Shown piece after piece: positions 1-17,146 of a stretch of 64,000 bases of DNA (position 1 is the first letter of the stretch; every line of letters begins with the position of its first letter). Source of the stretch: Cloeon dipterum (lineage: Eukaryota > Arthropoda > Insecta > Ephemeroptera > Baetidae); assembly GCF_949628265.1 (NCBI RefSeq), contig NC_088786.1:35733681-35797680 (forward strand), read 5' to 3'. The translations under genes were made by a program, and so were the position numbers. The notes beneath the pieces were generated by a model. The model made no database searches. It was not told where the DNA came from and was given only the letters and a program-made list of their open reading frames with translations.

Positions 1-1080
1 GGCTCCGCGGCGCCGCCGCGCGTATTTTCAGCCTGTCCATTTGCGTGCACGGCAAATCGCGGATTTTCAATGCTCCGCCGTGATTCGCCTATGGGCCGGA
101 TTTCCGCCAAAATCGGTTTGCAGGGACTGTTGGTCGGGCGACAGATTATAGCACAGCAATCGCGGCCCAAAAGAATTTTTTTCCGCCCGAAATCCGAAGT
201 CGAAATTCCCATGTTAAGCTTATGGGCGGCGAAAAACCGTTCCACGCCGCGCGCCAAAGACTACTCCTCCCAGGTTTTTCATCCGATCAGGTCGAATTTG
301 GTCTTAAAATGCTCGTCGATAAATTCCGCATCGATGGTTGAGCCATTTTTTTCATTTATTGCCCAGGTCCGAAGATATGCCTGCCGAAAGGTACGGAAGG
401 GAAAATGGGCAAAATTTGCCCGCTTAATAACTTTTTCGCTATGGGGCCAAAAAATCTTTTCCGCACACCGTTGGATTCTTCTACACGTTGCCTGATCGAA
501 TCTCGAGTTTGGGGGCCCTAGGGCTCATAGGGACCCCGCGGGGGGACCGCGAGTACCGAAAAATCGCGTTTTCGAACTCTGAGGGGTCACCGCTGACCCT
601 GAGGAGGTCACCCGGATTTCATACTCGCAGGGCCTTAGTTTTTTAGCCAACCCTGAGGATTGGCTATCTTGGAATTTTCGTCAGGTGATTCGAAAAACGT
701 GGGTTAATCTTATGGGAGCTTCGACTTTTGCCTGTTTTTGACCCTTTCGGCCCTTCCACCTTCCGCGCGGTTCGAGCAGGATGGCAAACTCGCAAATCAA
801 AATGAAGCTAATTGCAGCCTCTTTCGAATGAGGTGCAACATTTATTTGTGCGTGTTGAAACACGTAAAAAGGTCACCAAAATATGGGGAAAGTGAAAAGA
901 TCCCATAAATTCCACAAATTCTTGTTATGCCGTTAATTATTGTTACATGGTGGTATTGGGACTGAAATATCATAAATTTTTGGGAAAGGGGGAAAACATT
1001 AATCTCTCGGAGATCTTTTAAGGGAAATGAATTTGATAAGCAAGTCAGCAGCTTTAGAAAAAAAATCAAAAGTTTGTTTT
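1..1080. other. Unassigned 5' edge, repeat-like
   Basis: I recognise no gene here. The first ~600 bases are more GC-rich than what follows and contain short open frames on both strands without recognisable domains. Around 560-660 the words 'gaccctgagg' and 'accctgaggattgg' recur, which suggests an old repeat. This may be the edge of a transposable element that continues outside the window. Confidence 0.3.
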
Positions 1081-1245
1081 CGGAACTCTAGGAAATGCGA
1101 AATCTGAATAACATTTAAAAACTCTATTTGTTGCTTTTACGAATTTCTAACAAATAACGCCTAACCAACAATTATTCCTAACAATACCCTGAACCAAAAA
1201 TGATACAGGAGTAGGTGCTTGGTGCTCGGCTCCGCATCCGCTACA
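1081..1245 (-). repeat. LTR fragment of a gypsy-like element
   Basis: This stretch matches 29740-29850, the LTR end of the gypsy-like relic. Shared words include 'acgaatttctaacaa', 'aacaataccct' and 'gctcggctccgca', in the same order and orientation. On the minus strand the LTR would begin with TGTAG at about 1243. No internal retroelement sequence adjoins it, so it is probably a solo LTR or a truncated copy. The family is inferred from the relic's integrase-like frames. Confidence 0.6.
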
Positions 1246-2956
1246 AATTCAATAAATACACAGAAACACAATGTTTTCTAGAGGGCTTCCTCCATTGAGA
1301 CCTGGTGCCATGCCATTTAATTCGTTCGAGAATTTAATGGCACGCGGAGTTTTTCGCTACCGGCGTCAAATTTTTCGGATTTATCCTCGTTTTCAGTTGT
1401 CACACACAATAAGTCATTCTTTTTCATTTCATCGCTGCGTCAAATTCATTTATTTCTATGCAATTTAATTACAATGCGAAAAGGCTTTCGGGCTTCTTTA
1501 ATTAATTTTAATTGCTTGTTCGCGGAAGAGATAAGCGCGTGCATTGAATGCAACAAAACGTGTGCGTGTGCAAGTGCATGTGGCCAAGCAGAAAAATTTT
1601 ACTTTCGTCAAGTCGGAGAGGAGAAAGAGAAAGTCCTATTATTATTATGCTAGGGCGTATGTAGGTTACAGAGAGAGATAGAAGTGGAGGCAAAGGCCCC
1701 GCTGCTTTACTTTCTCGAAAACCGCGCAGATCTTCTCATTCGAGCGGAGACCCCAGCTCGAGTCGTCCTTCGGATTTGGACACGCCGAAGGAACTCTTCA
1801 GGTACAATATTCATTTCATTATTTTTCCCATTTCTTTTAAGAATAAGCGGAGTTGTTAATTTATTTAATTCACTGTGAATCAGCAGAGAAACGTTTCCAG
1901 TGTTCAGAAAAATTAACAGGAAATTTTTAAAGCAAGTCAACCATTTGAGATTAATTTTTGTAAATTCCCCAATACCACATCCGTTTTCTTTCTAATATCT
2001 GCTTCTACATCCGAATCATTTTGCCTAGAACTTTACCAGCCGCCCATCCTTATCGCCAATCACGCGCTGAGTAGACTCATTACGGAATTCCCTAGTTTTG
2101 CTAAATAAAAAACTAACTTTGATTATTGTTACTGGGCAGCAGAGGAACGTTTCCCCATACTTTTCCACATCCAAAACAAAAAATATAAATTATTCCATTA
2201 CTTTTATAAAACAATTATTTATTTATCTCAACCGGAAAAAACATAATTCCGGGTAAAAGGCATGCAGCCAGCCGTTCAGGGGACAAAATTATTAATTCAA
2301 ATGGCAAATGACAGGCACGTGCACAAGAACGGAACTAATTGTGTGGAGGTGTTTGTGTTAATTCAAGTCACTATCGCTTCTAGTGTGTCAATAGCAAGGT
2401 TGGATATATACTCGAACTCGAACTTGTTCGTTTAATGAAGGTCAGTTTGCTCACGCAGACACGGGTAGTGATGCAGCACGACTAGAGAGAAAGCGTAGCT
2501 GCGCGGAGAAAGCATTCCAGAAAACCCAGAAAAAGGTCGCTGAGCAGCTTCCACGTCATGATTCATGATGAATAAAATTATTTTCTCCTCTTGCAGAGCT
2601 GTTTATTGACTTAATTGAAAAAGGATATTGCTTGTTTTATCACAAACACGCTGCGTGGGAGCTCAAATTTCTATCTCAGTGTGTTTAAAAGATTTCAAGA
2701 AGGGAGACAGCCGTGCTTCTCATTTGAAAAGCATGCAAATTTTACAGCCACTATTTCCACACAAATTTAGAGATCAGCGGAATAGAAAAAAAAATGGTTC
2801 AGAGATGATTTTTCAACGAACTGGTGTTTGAACTGAAGATACACAAATTATCAGTCCACTCAAAACATAATTTGAGCTTAATGTTACCTGACTGGGAATG
2901 TTTTTAGTTAAAATAATTCATTCATTTCTAATTGTAAATTTACGGTCTTTGTGTAG
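1246..2956. other. Intergenic and 5' region of the CRAL-TRIO gene
   Basis: No coding sequence is recognisable. A near-perfect short inverted repeat lies at 1311-1342 (13-base arms around GTTCGA). A candidate core promoter lies near 2403-2445. The first coding exon of the next gene opens with a splice acceptor at 2956, so at least one untranslated exon must lie upstream, probably in this stretch. Confidence 0.4.
2403..2447 (+). promoter_or_regulatory. Candidate core promoter of the CRAL-TRIO gene
   Basis: A TATA-like GATATATA at 2403-2410 is followed by TCAGTT, an arthropod Initiator-like hexamer, at 2442. The 40-base spacing is longer than the usual ~30, which weakens the call. It sits about 500 bases upstream of the first coding exon, which needs an upstream 5' UTR exon. 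Confidence 0.25.
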
Positions 2957-2958
2957 GA

Positions 2959-5900
2959 ATGGGTCTTTTCGACGATAATTACGTCTGCTCTTTGGGCGCG
3001 GACACAGCAAAATTCGCCAAGGAAGACTTGCGAGAGGACGAGGCAACGAGAGAGCATGGAATTAAGGCGATGCGTGAATGGCTGACCAAAAATCCAGACA
3101 TAAAAAATTGCCGCTCAGGTACGCGGTTTCTAAACTCAAATGTAATTATTCTATCCTGGAAACCCAACAGACGCCGTTTTTCTGCTGCGGTTTCTGCGCT
3201 GCCGCAAATTCAGCGTACCGCAGGCGCAAGAACTGCTGGAGCGGTACCTCGCGATAAGACAAACATACCCCCACTGGTTTCGCAAACTGGACGTTAATGA
3301 AGCTGATTTGCTGGAAATCATCGACGCAGGGTGAGTGACAAGTAGAATGGATTTATTATCAAACACCCGCGGTGGTGCAATGTGCAATGCACTCGCACAA
3401 AACAATGTTGATTTTATTCGAGGAAAATACACGGACAACTCGGATTTAAAAATCAATTTGTTCAGTGAGCGAGCAAGAATTTTAATTAGATGTTTTTCAG
3501 GTACATCGTTCCACTTCCGGAAAAAGACTGTTTTGGGCGTCAAATAATCTTGACAAGATCAAGTAAGTTTAATTTTTTTTCGTCAGTTTTTATGATGATT
3601 CACGGCTCACGGCGTCATTGCCAACCGCGTTGAGAGAGTCGGGAAAGGATGCGCCTTTAGGAACCACTCTCTATCTCTCCAGTTCAATGTCATGTAGGTG
3701 AAAGTGAATTTTAAATTGAATCTGCCGGTCACACGTTTACTGTGAGCTCAATTTCACTTTCTCATAAATCTCTTGTTAGTCTACTTAACAACAAATAAAT
3801 TTTTTGGCATTACATCCAGATCATTATCATTATTATATTTTATTTGGTAACTTAATGTAAATGAAATTTAAATCAGAAATGTGCGTTATTGCTGCAAAGG
3901 TCCAAACATGAATTTGTAAATATTCAAGCAGAAAAAAGTCCATTTAAAATTACATCTAGCTTTCCCAATTCTCTTGTAAGCAAATCAAATATTAAAAGCA
4001 GTACTTCCTGTACACTTTCTATTCTTTATAAAAATTAACCACAAAACTGAAACCATGGCATGTCTGGAGTTAAAAGCCATGTGGACTGGAGAGTGCATTT
4101 TCGGTTCAAATTACATAATAATTTCATAACAAAGTTAAATACAAATTGCTTGAGCAGAAGTCAAAAACGTAACATTATATTGTTTACTCTCACGCTTTGT
4201 CAATACATTCATGTTATGGCAGTCAATTAAATTTAAAAAAAAACATGTTTGAAAGGTCAAAAACCCTGTCCAAGCGGACAAGGCCCTGAGTTGACCCCGA
4301 AGATAACTTAACTTTGTACTTTTCTTATCAGAATAAACGATCTTTGTGTAATGACAGGAAATGGAAAATAGAAAACAGAATCCGGTTATTTCCAGTTTTT
4401 CACAGAGAACCAGAAATATATTTTGACCGGCAAAGAACTGGAGGGAAAATAAACCAAAAAATTCGGGTTTTCTTCATCAATTTAAATGAATAAGAATATT
4501 TTTCGCCACAGCAAAAAAGCAGGCTGATAATTTTAGAGTGGTTTTATTGTTAGATGTCAAGTAATTCCCGAACGAAAATTAAAATTTCAAATTTTTCGGT
4601 TATTTGTACTACTAAATCGTAGGTTCTAATTGTCAGAATTGCCAAAACCACCAACTCGTCTTGACCTCTTCTAAGCAGCGGAAGGGTTTATGAGGTCAGA
4701 GGTGCATACTCCCACCCTTTTTCATCCCCAACGCTAATTTTTTTAAAGAAGAATATTTATTTGTAATCTTTGGAAGTCTAGCCCATTCAGAAGAATTAAC
4801 GGCAATTAATACGTCATGCGCACATAATTATGAAATTAATGCAGTATTATGATCGATAAGAGTTCGATTGAATTGTTTATAAAGTAATTTTTGATTTTTC
4901 GCTTAACATCACTTTCGTCTTACAGATTTTTTTAACTCACTCGGTAACATGTTCCACAGTCTCGGCAAAATACATCCAGACGTTCTATTGAAATATTAAT
5001 TATTATCTAGCATTGGTTCGACAACTGGAGCGGAAAAGTAACAATCTACTGGTGCAATCTCTGATCACCAAAGTCACCATCAAAATATTTAACACACAAT
5101 TAATTAAGCTGATAAATTTTGTCAACAGGCAACTCGCGCCAAAAATGAAAGAAATTCACAACGTTTTGTTGAGGTGTTTTTTTGAATACATTTTGCAGAT
5201 TATTTTTTCTTAGAAGTGTAAAAAAGGCTCCCCATGCGGCCATGCCATACTTCAAATGAGAGAAATGCATGATCCTTCGCACATTCTATGGCGTATTAAC
5301 CTTTAAGTAAACTTGAACTCACACACAATTTCACGGAGCTTTTTGAAAACATGTTAAATAGGAGCGTTAAAATTAAAATCATGATCCACAATTCCACCTA
5401 AATATTTCGTTTGGTTCACTCTGCAACCACAATTAATACAAAAATTGTGGAAAGAAATTGAGGAAATGGTAGAAATTGATTGGTTTATCATAGAATTTGC
5501 ACTCACTAGCGCAGGAGTGATAGTCAATATTTTACAAATCAAATTGTGAAAACCGTGACAAGCGCGTCTCGTGAACATATGTGCGTCTGTTAATAAAAAA
5601 AGGCACACCTTTTTAATTTTGGTTGGCCATGGCAGCGGTGGCGAAGTGACGATAAACCCCGTTACGATCTTGTAGGCCCCAAAATTCTTCTACACTCATT
5701 TTTACACCATACACGGAGAGCTTTTTTTTATCACCAATCCATTCACACTATATGATTATCACAATAGGTGCCTCCCAATGCCCCGCCACCACAATTTAGG
5801 AATAATATAATGGCGGTTCAAATATTATATTAAAGGAATTCTTAACATGTTCTCATGCAGCGTTAAGTTGGAAATTATCAATCAAACATCGGAATTTATA

Positions 5901-7596
5901 ATTTAAAATTCGATGAAATAGGTATTATTTAATTTAAAAGACTCATAAATTGGTGGATCAGTTCGACTTGCATCTTTCCAGCATTCCACCGACTTTAGGG
6001 GCAAATGTTTTGGGGCTTCAATAAAAGAAATCGGTGCGAGGAGGCAAAAAGATGGCCATATTTGGGTCTAAGCTCCTCTGCGACCACTCACTCTAGCCCC
6101 ACTGAGCGGTGTGCTTTTGAGACCCGGTGCCCGGTGAGTTCACAGCCATGGGATAACTGAGCAGAGGTTGAACTTGTTTTTGTATTTTTTTTTTGTAATG
6201 AAAATAATTTATATTTTTAGACAAGGAAAAGTCATGAAAGGCTTAAAATTCTTTAACAAAACATATCGTGGGAAAACAAAGCAACAGCAGATGTTTTTTT
6301 TTATTAAAATCTCATTGTTGTGAATAGCCTTAAGATTCTTAAGAATTACAAAAGAGGACTGACAGAAAAAAAATTCTATTGTTGAAGAAAAACATGTCGT
6401 GCTTCAAGAAAATGGAATGGATTTTTAATGATTTTTGTCTGATTTTATTTCGTCATATTGTAAGAGTTGTAAATGCTTTGGTGCATATTGAGAGGGACTC
6501 ACAGCACTAGCAAACTCTCACTGCTTGCTCACATACTTAAAAAATTAAATTAAAATATGAAGTATTTACGTAAAATCAATGGGGATGCTGTGCTGTCATT
6601 AAAATCTGATTTACCCAAATATAAATGGCTGGAGCGAGAAGCGTGTCAAGAACAAAAAAAATCATCTGATATTTAGCCACGTGTTACATAATAGTTTGTT
6701 TTAACGTTAATAGTTTAGAAATTTAACGAGAAATATCGTCCTTTAAAATTATTTTATTATTTGAATCATGAAATGTTGTCGGAATGAGATAGTTGAAAGT
6801 TGAGGGTAAAATAATCTGTTTGTATTATATAATAATTTAAAAATTGATAATTCCAGAATGCCTGGATGCAATGAAGTTCAACTCGACGCAAATGGCCAGG
6901 CTGCACAGCTTGGTGGTCGAAGTTTTGATGGACGACGAGGAGAGTCAAGTTCGTGGCTTTGTGCACGTAAATGATGAGGACGGTCTCTCGATGAGCCACT
7001 TGAGCATGTGGTCCCTCGCGGACGTGCGCACAATGATGAATTGTATCCAGGTTAGCGACGAGTGTTTTAAATTTATGCGTTGAAGATAACAAAAAGAGAT
7101 TTATTTCGCAGAAATCGACCCCAATGCGACTTAAGGGCACTCACTTCATCAATCTTCCCGGCATCGCCAACGCCTTCTTTGAATTCTTTATTTCCCTGCT
7201 GAACGACAAGTTGCGAGGACGCATCCAGGTAACATGCGATGCTAATTCGGAATAAATGTAAAAACTAAGCAGCGAAATTTCAGACTCACAAGAACTACAG
7301 CGACCTGCACAAGTCAATCGACAAGAATGTCCTTCCGAAAGAATACGGCGGCACGGTTCCGGTGAAGGATATGATCGGTAATTATACTAGAATTCAATTA
7401 GAAGCTCAATATAAACGCATTGAAAAAATTTTCAGAACAATTCAAGACCAAGTTGAAGGCGTTCGAGGACAGAATTGCAGCATTGGAGCCGATGACCATT
7501 AACATTAGGCCAGGGTCTAAATTGAAAAATGAAATTTCACCCGAAAATAATCTCCAAGGGATTACCGGAAGTTTCAGAAAACTCGAGGTTGATTGA
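2959..7596 (+). CDS. CRAL-TRIO domain lipid-binding protein (clavesin/alpha-TTP-like)
   Basis: Seven coding exons join in frame with GT-AG borders: 2959-3118, 3171-3330, 3501-3562, 6857-7050, 7112-7228, 7284-7377 and 7436-7596, giving 315 residues. An N-terminal CRAL-TRIO-N helical domain (about residues 35-105, with FLLRFLRCRKFSV) is followed by the lipid-binding fold (about 120-265), including the family-typical GTHFINLP and the closing LPKEYGG. This family (SEC14-like: clavesin, alpha-tocopherol transfer protein, TTPAL) carries hydrophobic ligands such as tocopherol, retinoids or phosphoinositides between membranes; the ligand here cannot be read from sequence. The start ATG lies two bases after a splice acceptor, so the 5' UTR is spliced. 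Intron 3 is 3.3 kb and carries repeat debris. The C-terminal tail of about 50 residues is not conserved in a way I recognise. Insects usually have many paralogues, so I assign no symbol. Confidence 0.85.
4617..4735. repeat. Remnant of foldback family 2 centre
   Basis: This segment resembles the central spacer of the foldback element at 45131-46631, around 45838-45930. Both read 'ggttcta', then 'tcagaattgc', 'aactcgtctt' or 'gactcgtctc', and end in a run containing 'cccaccc' or 'ccacccc'. No flanking arm remains, so it is a decayed fragment. Confidence 0.45.
5050..5620 (-). mobile_element. Degenerate non-LTR retrotransposon fragment
   Basis: On the minus strand three reverse-transcriptase-type blocks appear in different frames. 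HMFTRRACHGFHNLIC (about 5530-5580) resembles the equivalent block of the LINE copy at 28.7 kb. TKYLGGIVDHDFNFN (about 5365-5410) is a typical post-palm RT motif. LKYGMAAWG (about 5225-5250) resembles the 'YG...WG' block near the end of the RT region. The order and frames are broken, so this is a relic, possibly two fragments, inside the CRAL-TRIO gene intron. Confidence 0.55.
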
Positions 7597-7960
7597 GTAA
7601 TACAGAGTCCTCTAAAATTGTGTCTATATGTGTGTGAATGAATGAGTGGAAAATTTTAGGGTTAATTAAATGTCCAGCCGCTGCAGCGTACGTTGATAAA
7701 ATCACTACCTGCTTCCGGTATAGGTGGTATAAAGTTACCTCAAACGCAGTCCATACAATCGGCAATCATTGATTGGTTGACTATAATGGATTGTGTAATA
7801 ACTGCTACACATGTAAGATCATAGAACATAATAAGAGACAGAGATAATAGCATTTTCAGATTTTTATTATCTTTATAGCCTAATTGATTATGTAAATAAA
7901 AGCTTTTAATTTTAATTGTTATGTACTTGTATAAACGTCGCATGTACAATGTGATTTCAA
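7597..7960. other. 3' flank of the CRAL-TRIO gene
   Basis: No gene is recognisable. An AATAAA occurs at about 7896-7901 ('gtaaataaaagc') and is a plausible polyadenylation signal roughly 300 bases after the stop codon. Confidence 0.35.
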
Positions 7961-10080
7961 ACGCACAAAATTTTTATTAATTTTTGATGTAAAAATATAT
8001 TTTCAAATTAAATTAAGTTCTGGAAAACAAGAAATAAGTATTTTTCCTACTTCCTGCTGCAATTATGTTAAATTGGCATGCAACAATGTTGTAAATGTAA
8101 AACTCTTTGGCCTGTTACTGACCTTAGAGGCGCCAATATTGACAGAATTTATATTGAAAGCGTAAGACTGTAAGACGAGCACTGTGCGCCTGTCCTCATC
8201 GGTAATCTGCTGAGACACGCACTAACAGATTAAATTTAAAGTAGTGGAATGATACAGGGCAACAATTGAAAATAACGAAAATAATTTGAATTGTTGGATG
8301 CCATGAACAATTGATCGATAAACAATTTGTTCAACAATTTACAATAATAAAAAAAGGACCTACCTTCAATAAAAATTCAAATTTTGCCAATTTTCTCCAA
8401 AATTTACAGTGCTTGAACATATTTTCCTGGAATATTTCGATTCCTCTCGTCGAGATCTGTCCAACGGTGTATGCCACTTATTGGGGAAAATATTGGTTTT
8501 GAAATTAAATCGGATTTCAAGTAAGGAGACAGCCATTACCATTTGAAAAGCACGCTAACTTTCCAGCCAATTTTCTCAAAAGATTACACTGCTTCTTAGG
8601 GTCAATTTAGGCTTTAACTGAATCCTAAGGGACGAGTTTATGCATTGGCAACAAGCATTTTCCAGGCTTTTGCAGTATCATTCCTCTTTAAACATATTTA
8701 TAGCAATCATTGGCGCGAAAATCACGTTAAAATTAAACAGTGCTCCGCCTTACGCTTTCAATATAAATGCCAATTCTGTCAATATTGGCGCCTCTAAGGT
8801 CAGTAACAGAGGCCAAAGAGTGTCACAACACAAAAATGATTCCTTTTGACATAAACACATCTCATTTATACAAATATTTAAGTCCTCGGTCGGCTGTTGA
8901 TTACTCTGGCTTCGTAAAAACCTGAATTTTCCCGCCAAAGAACCCAACTGTTTTTATTTTTGTGCTTCTGCACAAAATTTTCATTCGTTTTTGATGTAAA
9001 AATATATTTTCAAATTAAATAAAATTCTGGAAAACAAGAAATGAGTATTTTTCTACTTCCAGACTGCTGCAATTATAGTAATTTGGCATGCAACAATGTT
9101 GTAAAACTCGTTGGTCTGTTACTGACCTCAGAGGCGCCAATATTGACAGAATTGGCATTTATATTTTGAAAGCGTAAGACGAGCATTGTGCCGACTGTCC
9201 TCGTCGGTAATCTGCTGATTGTGAGACACACTAACAAATTAAATTTAAAGTGGAATGATACAGGGCAACTATTGAAAATAATGAAAATAATTTGAATTGT
9301 TGGATGCCATGAACATTTGACCGATAAACAATTAGTTCAACAATTTGCAATATTAAAAAAATGACCTTCCTACAATGAAAATTCAAATTTTGCCAATTTT
9401 CTCCAAAATGTAGAGTGCTCGAACATATTTTCTTGGCATATTCCGATTCCTCTCGTCGAGATCTGTTCAACGGTGTATGCCACTTATTGGGGAAACTCTT
9501 GGTTTTGAAAATAAATCGGATTTCAAGTAAGGAGACAACCATTACCACTTGAAAAGCCCGGTAACTTTCCAGCCAATTTTATCTAAAAATTACTGCGCTT
9601 CCTAGGTCAATTTAGGCTTTAACTGAATCCTAAGGGACGAATTTATGCATTGGTTACAAGCATTTTCCAGTTTCCAGGCTTTTGCAGTATCATTCCTCTT
9701 TAAACATATTTATAGCAATCATTGGCGCGAAAATCACGTTAAAATTAAACAGTGCTTCGTCTTCCGCTTTCAATATAAATGCCAATTCTGTCAATATTGG
9801 CGCCTCTAAGGTCAGTTATAGGCAAAAGAGTGTCACAACAAACAAAAAATGATTCCTTTTGGCATAAACACATCTCATTTATACAAATATTTAAGTCGTC
9901 GGTCGGCCGTTGATTACTCTGGTTTCGTAAAAACCAGAATTTTCCCGTCAAAGAACCCACTGTTTTTATTTTTTGGGCTTCTGCACAAAATTTTCATTCG
10001 TTTTTGATGTAAAAATATATTTTCAAATAAAATAAAATTCTGGAAAACAAAAAATAAGTATTTTCCTACTTCCAAAGGTC
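7960..10080. repeat. Tandem ~1 kb MITE-like repeat, two full units plus a partial
   Basis: The block beginning 'ttgatgtaaaaatatatttt' recurs at about 7985, 8990 and 10005, so the unit is about 1.0 kb. Each unit contains inverted termini: 'actgaccttagaggcgccaa' near 8117 faces its complement near 8790, and the pair is repeated near 9120 and 9805. The third copy is cut off at ~10070. Related single copies lie at 11870-12320 and 50020-50450, with a short piece at ~12980-13110. No transposase frame is visible, consistent with a non-autonomous DNA element that duplicated in tandem. Confidence 0.75.
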
Positions 10081-10501
10081 TTTGCCTGACTGCTGCAATT
10101 ACTCTGTTTGATCAATACATAAAAACAAGGTCAAGAAATAGAAATCACAGCGTAAATCGGATAAGCAGCAATCGCGTGACTCTAAATGCGACCTGCGACT
10201 GCTCTCGCTCGCGCGTTTTTGCGCTCGACTCCCAAGTTGCCTACTACCGCTCCATCTATTCGCCATCAGAGTCACGTGTCCTTGACGTTTTATCTCATTA
10301 TGACTAACAACACACGGCACGCCCCTTTTATTGCTGCACTGCACTCTTTCAATAACTTGTCAACACAATTGAGGAATTTCATCATAACACGTCAGTTGCT
10401 ACCAATTTGGACTTTACCTGCGGACGTGCGGTCTTCAGAAGTAATTATCTCCGACTGGAGCATTAATTAGCAAGAGGAAATCAACGGGAAAGAACGAAAC
10501 C
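10081..10501. other. 5' region of PDCD6
   Basis: This 420-base stretch separates the tandem repeat from the PDCD6 start codon. It is less AT-rich than its surroundings and must hold the promoter and 5' UTR, but I see no clear TATA box. No coding region is supported. Confidence 0.35.
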
Positions 10502-15002
<4,501 letters not shown>

Positions 15003-16205
15003 TCATTTCTACACGTCAGCAAATTCCAGTGGCCAATCGTTTAATATGTTCCTCACCAGCTTTACCACCTACTTCAACACGCTCGCCTTCAAATTTTTTT
15101 CTTCAATCTAAATTTTATATATACCTCCAAACCTAACTAATTAAAGTATTTCGAAATTTCCGAGGTACATTATTAAGTAGTGGCACTTGATAACCGTGAG
15201 TTAACAATAAGAATAAAAAAACTGGAGCTGGACACAGACAGAGAAGACCACATTTTTCGCTTGCAAGTTTCTAATTCCTGATGTGTTTTTTTTTAATATT
15301 TATTGCTCAAAGTGTTAATTTAGTTCAAAGTGGTAATTTTTAATTAATAAATTTTCATCTAATGGAACGCATGTCATGCCTTCAGTCTTACAATTTTCAC
15401 GTGAAATTTAAAATAACGTTGGCAAAGTTGAAGCTATAAATATATAAAAAAATCTTTTTGCCTGTTAAAACTGCTGTCTTTCATAATAAATAAAGAAATA
15501 CAAAAAGATTATCTCCACACCAATTGTTGAGTTTCTTTCTACGCATGGTTTGCTCGACCGGAGGCTGAATTTTCTCGATTTGACAAAAATGGCTAAATTA
15601 AATAAATTGACTGTTTAGTGTTAATATTTTTTTTATCCTGTTTGATAAGAGTACTGAAATCGAAAAGATAATATCTCTCCTTTTTGTAGATGCCAGATAT
15701 ATTTATTTCTATATTTTTGATTTAACAATCAAATTTGAAAAATTTGAGGAATTGCGCTGTTGGCGATTTTGAATTTTTGTATATTTATTGTAGAATTTTA
15801 ACACTCAGTCGTAAATTTTTTTATCTTTATTGTAAAATTAATTTTTTGAAGGATAAGATTTTGATTCAATGAAATTTATATGTTTGTTAATAACAATTTT
15901 TATTTCACACAACTAAACGATATATACACTTTAATTTCTTGAACACATGAAATTATAGTACCCTAAATGTATCAAAAAGGATTAATTTCTCGGACACAAA
16001 TTGGCATTTTACAGACCAACTTCACTCGCTTTAAGTAGGAATATAATTACTTTATAATTGTTTGAACTGGTCAATTTTAAATTGCATTTGTTTCTTTGTA
16101 CAGATTCCGAAAATTGAATTCTCATCCTACCGGATCATCACATATTACCCGTATTATTTGATACAAAGATTACAGAGGATAGAGATCAAAATTATTGGTA
16201 TCTAC
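15003..16205. other. Convergent 3' region between PDCD6 and bZIP-A(-)
   Basis: PDCD6 ends at 15002. Plus-strand AATAAA signals occur at 15212-15217 and 15485-15494. A minus-strand AATAAA (plus-strand TTTATT at 15899-15904) lies about 300 bases past the stop of the bZIP gene. The stretch 15836-15905 resembles 39311-39391, the 3' flank of the second minus-strand bZIP gene ('tttttgaaggataagatttt' versus 'tttttgaaggtttaagattt', then 'attcaatga'). Confidence 0.55.
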
Positions 16206-16913
16206 TCACTCCTCACTCCTGCGCACTTTCATCAACATGCAGTCGTCAATATGAATATTTCTACTGCGTGCGATTTCTCGATACCGGCCAATTTCAATTC
16301 GCAAACCGTTATTTGCAGATTCCAAACTTTCATTCTCTCGTTGCAACTTCTTCACCTCCTGTTTTTTCTTTTCTCTCGACTTTTTCACTGCTTCATTATT
16401 CTTCGCGCGAGAAGTTTGATACTTCTCGGTATTCTTCTCCTCTTCGGTAGCTCTCCTGCGCTGCTTCGTCTTCGGTTGATCCATGCCGGGCCCAGTTTCA
16501 AGAGTTTCAAGAGCATCTCTGTTGACTGGGTGTGAGAGTGGTGTAAACTGGGCGCTGCTGGGGGGATAGCCGGGAGGAACTGCGTCATTGTTCGGTTGGA
16601 ACCAAGTAAAGTCGGTTCTCTCGTCGTTGCCTGTGTAGATCATCTGCTCCAAGACATGATGATCCGGATGCTGATAGCCTTTCATGAGCAGTGAGCTGAT
16701 GCCTGGCAAGGAAGTACTTTCCGTCGGCAAGTCTAAAGACTGGTTAGATTCGGGCGTCGATGGATATTCAACATTCCCATTTGGAACACCGTTTTGCTGA
16801 TTGTGAGTTGCACCTGCCTGCAAGCTTAAGTAAAATAAGTTCATGGTGCTGCTTCCTTCTCCATCTGGCCCGTTGATGTTGTTTTGACAATCCTGAGAGT
16901 GCATATTGTCCAC
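16206..16913 (-). CDS. C/EBP-like bZIP transcription factor, bZIP-A(-)
   Basis: An intronless 235-residue frame. The C-terminal bZIP has a basic region at 147-189 with the C/EBP-type signature KNNEAVKKSR (171-180), then heptad positions L190, L197, L204 and Y211. The rest is a Ser/Pro/Asn/Gln-rich acidic region of the kind seen in activation domains, with no other known domain. bZIP proteins bind DNA as dimers in the nucleus; the basic region suggests C/EBP-type sites or partnership with C/EBP. The zipper is only four heptads, with Tyr at the fourth position. A TATA box sits ~70 bases upstream. It is divergent from the plus-strand exon at 17147, with 233 bases between start codons, implying a shared promoter. 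The nearest named relatives would be C/EBP or C/EBP-gamma (Irbp18); orthology is uncertain. Confidence 0.8.
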   Translation of the reverse strand: MDNMHSQDCQNNINGPDGEGSSTMNLFYLSLQAGATHNQQNGVPNGNVEYPSTPESNQSLDLPTESTSLPGISSLLMKGYQHPDHHVLEQMIYTGNDERTDFTWFQPNNDAVPPGYPPSSAQFTPLSHPVNRDALETLETGPGMDQPKTKQRRRATEEEKNTEKYQTSRAKNNEAVKKSREKKKQEVKKLQRENESLESANNGLRIEIGRYREIARSRNIHIDDCMLMKVRRSEE

Positions 16914-17146
16914 GCAGGTATCCGATCCGAACAGCTCTCCAGCTACCTTTCGACTGAGCTCTAGTCGGTAGAGACGGTAGCAGGTATATAGACAGAAGAG
17001 CAGAGCTCTCCCGATTCCCCCCTCTCCAAAAAAGGGTATGGTATATATTTCGTAATTTTACCCTGCACTTGCGCACTTAAAGGGGAGATGAGGGCTCACA
17101 TACGCTCCCAACCATAGTTTGAGTTCAGTCTAAGGGAGACTCTGAA
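16914..17146. promoter_or_regulatory. Bidirectional promoter of bZIP pair A
   Basis: The 233 bases between the divergent start codons carry a TATA box in each direction. TATATACC reads on the minus strand at 16983-16990 (~70 bases before the bZIP-A(-) ATG). TATATATT reads on the plus strand at 17042-17049 (~100 bases before the plus-strand ATG). Both distances suit short 5' UTRs. Confidence 0.5.

Larger units (their letters stand above)
3563..6856 (+). other. Long intron 3 of the CRAL-TRIO gene with repeat remnants
   Basis: The intron is bounded by GTAAGT at 3563 and TTCCAG at 6851-6856. It holds a short remnant of the foldback centre at ~4617-4735 and an antisense non-LTR fragment at ~5050-5620. 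Elsewhere I see only AT-rich unassigned sequence. Confidence 0.6.

Noticed and set aside
70..495. 141-codon frame at the left edge
   Set aside because: No domain, no splice or promoter context; repeat-like surroundings.
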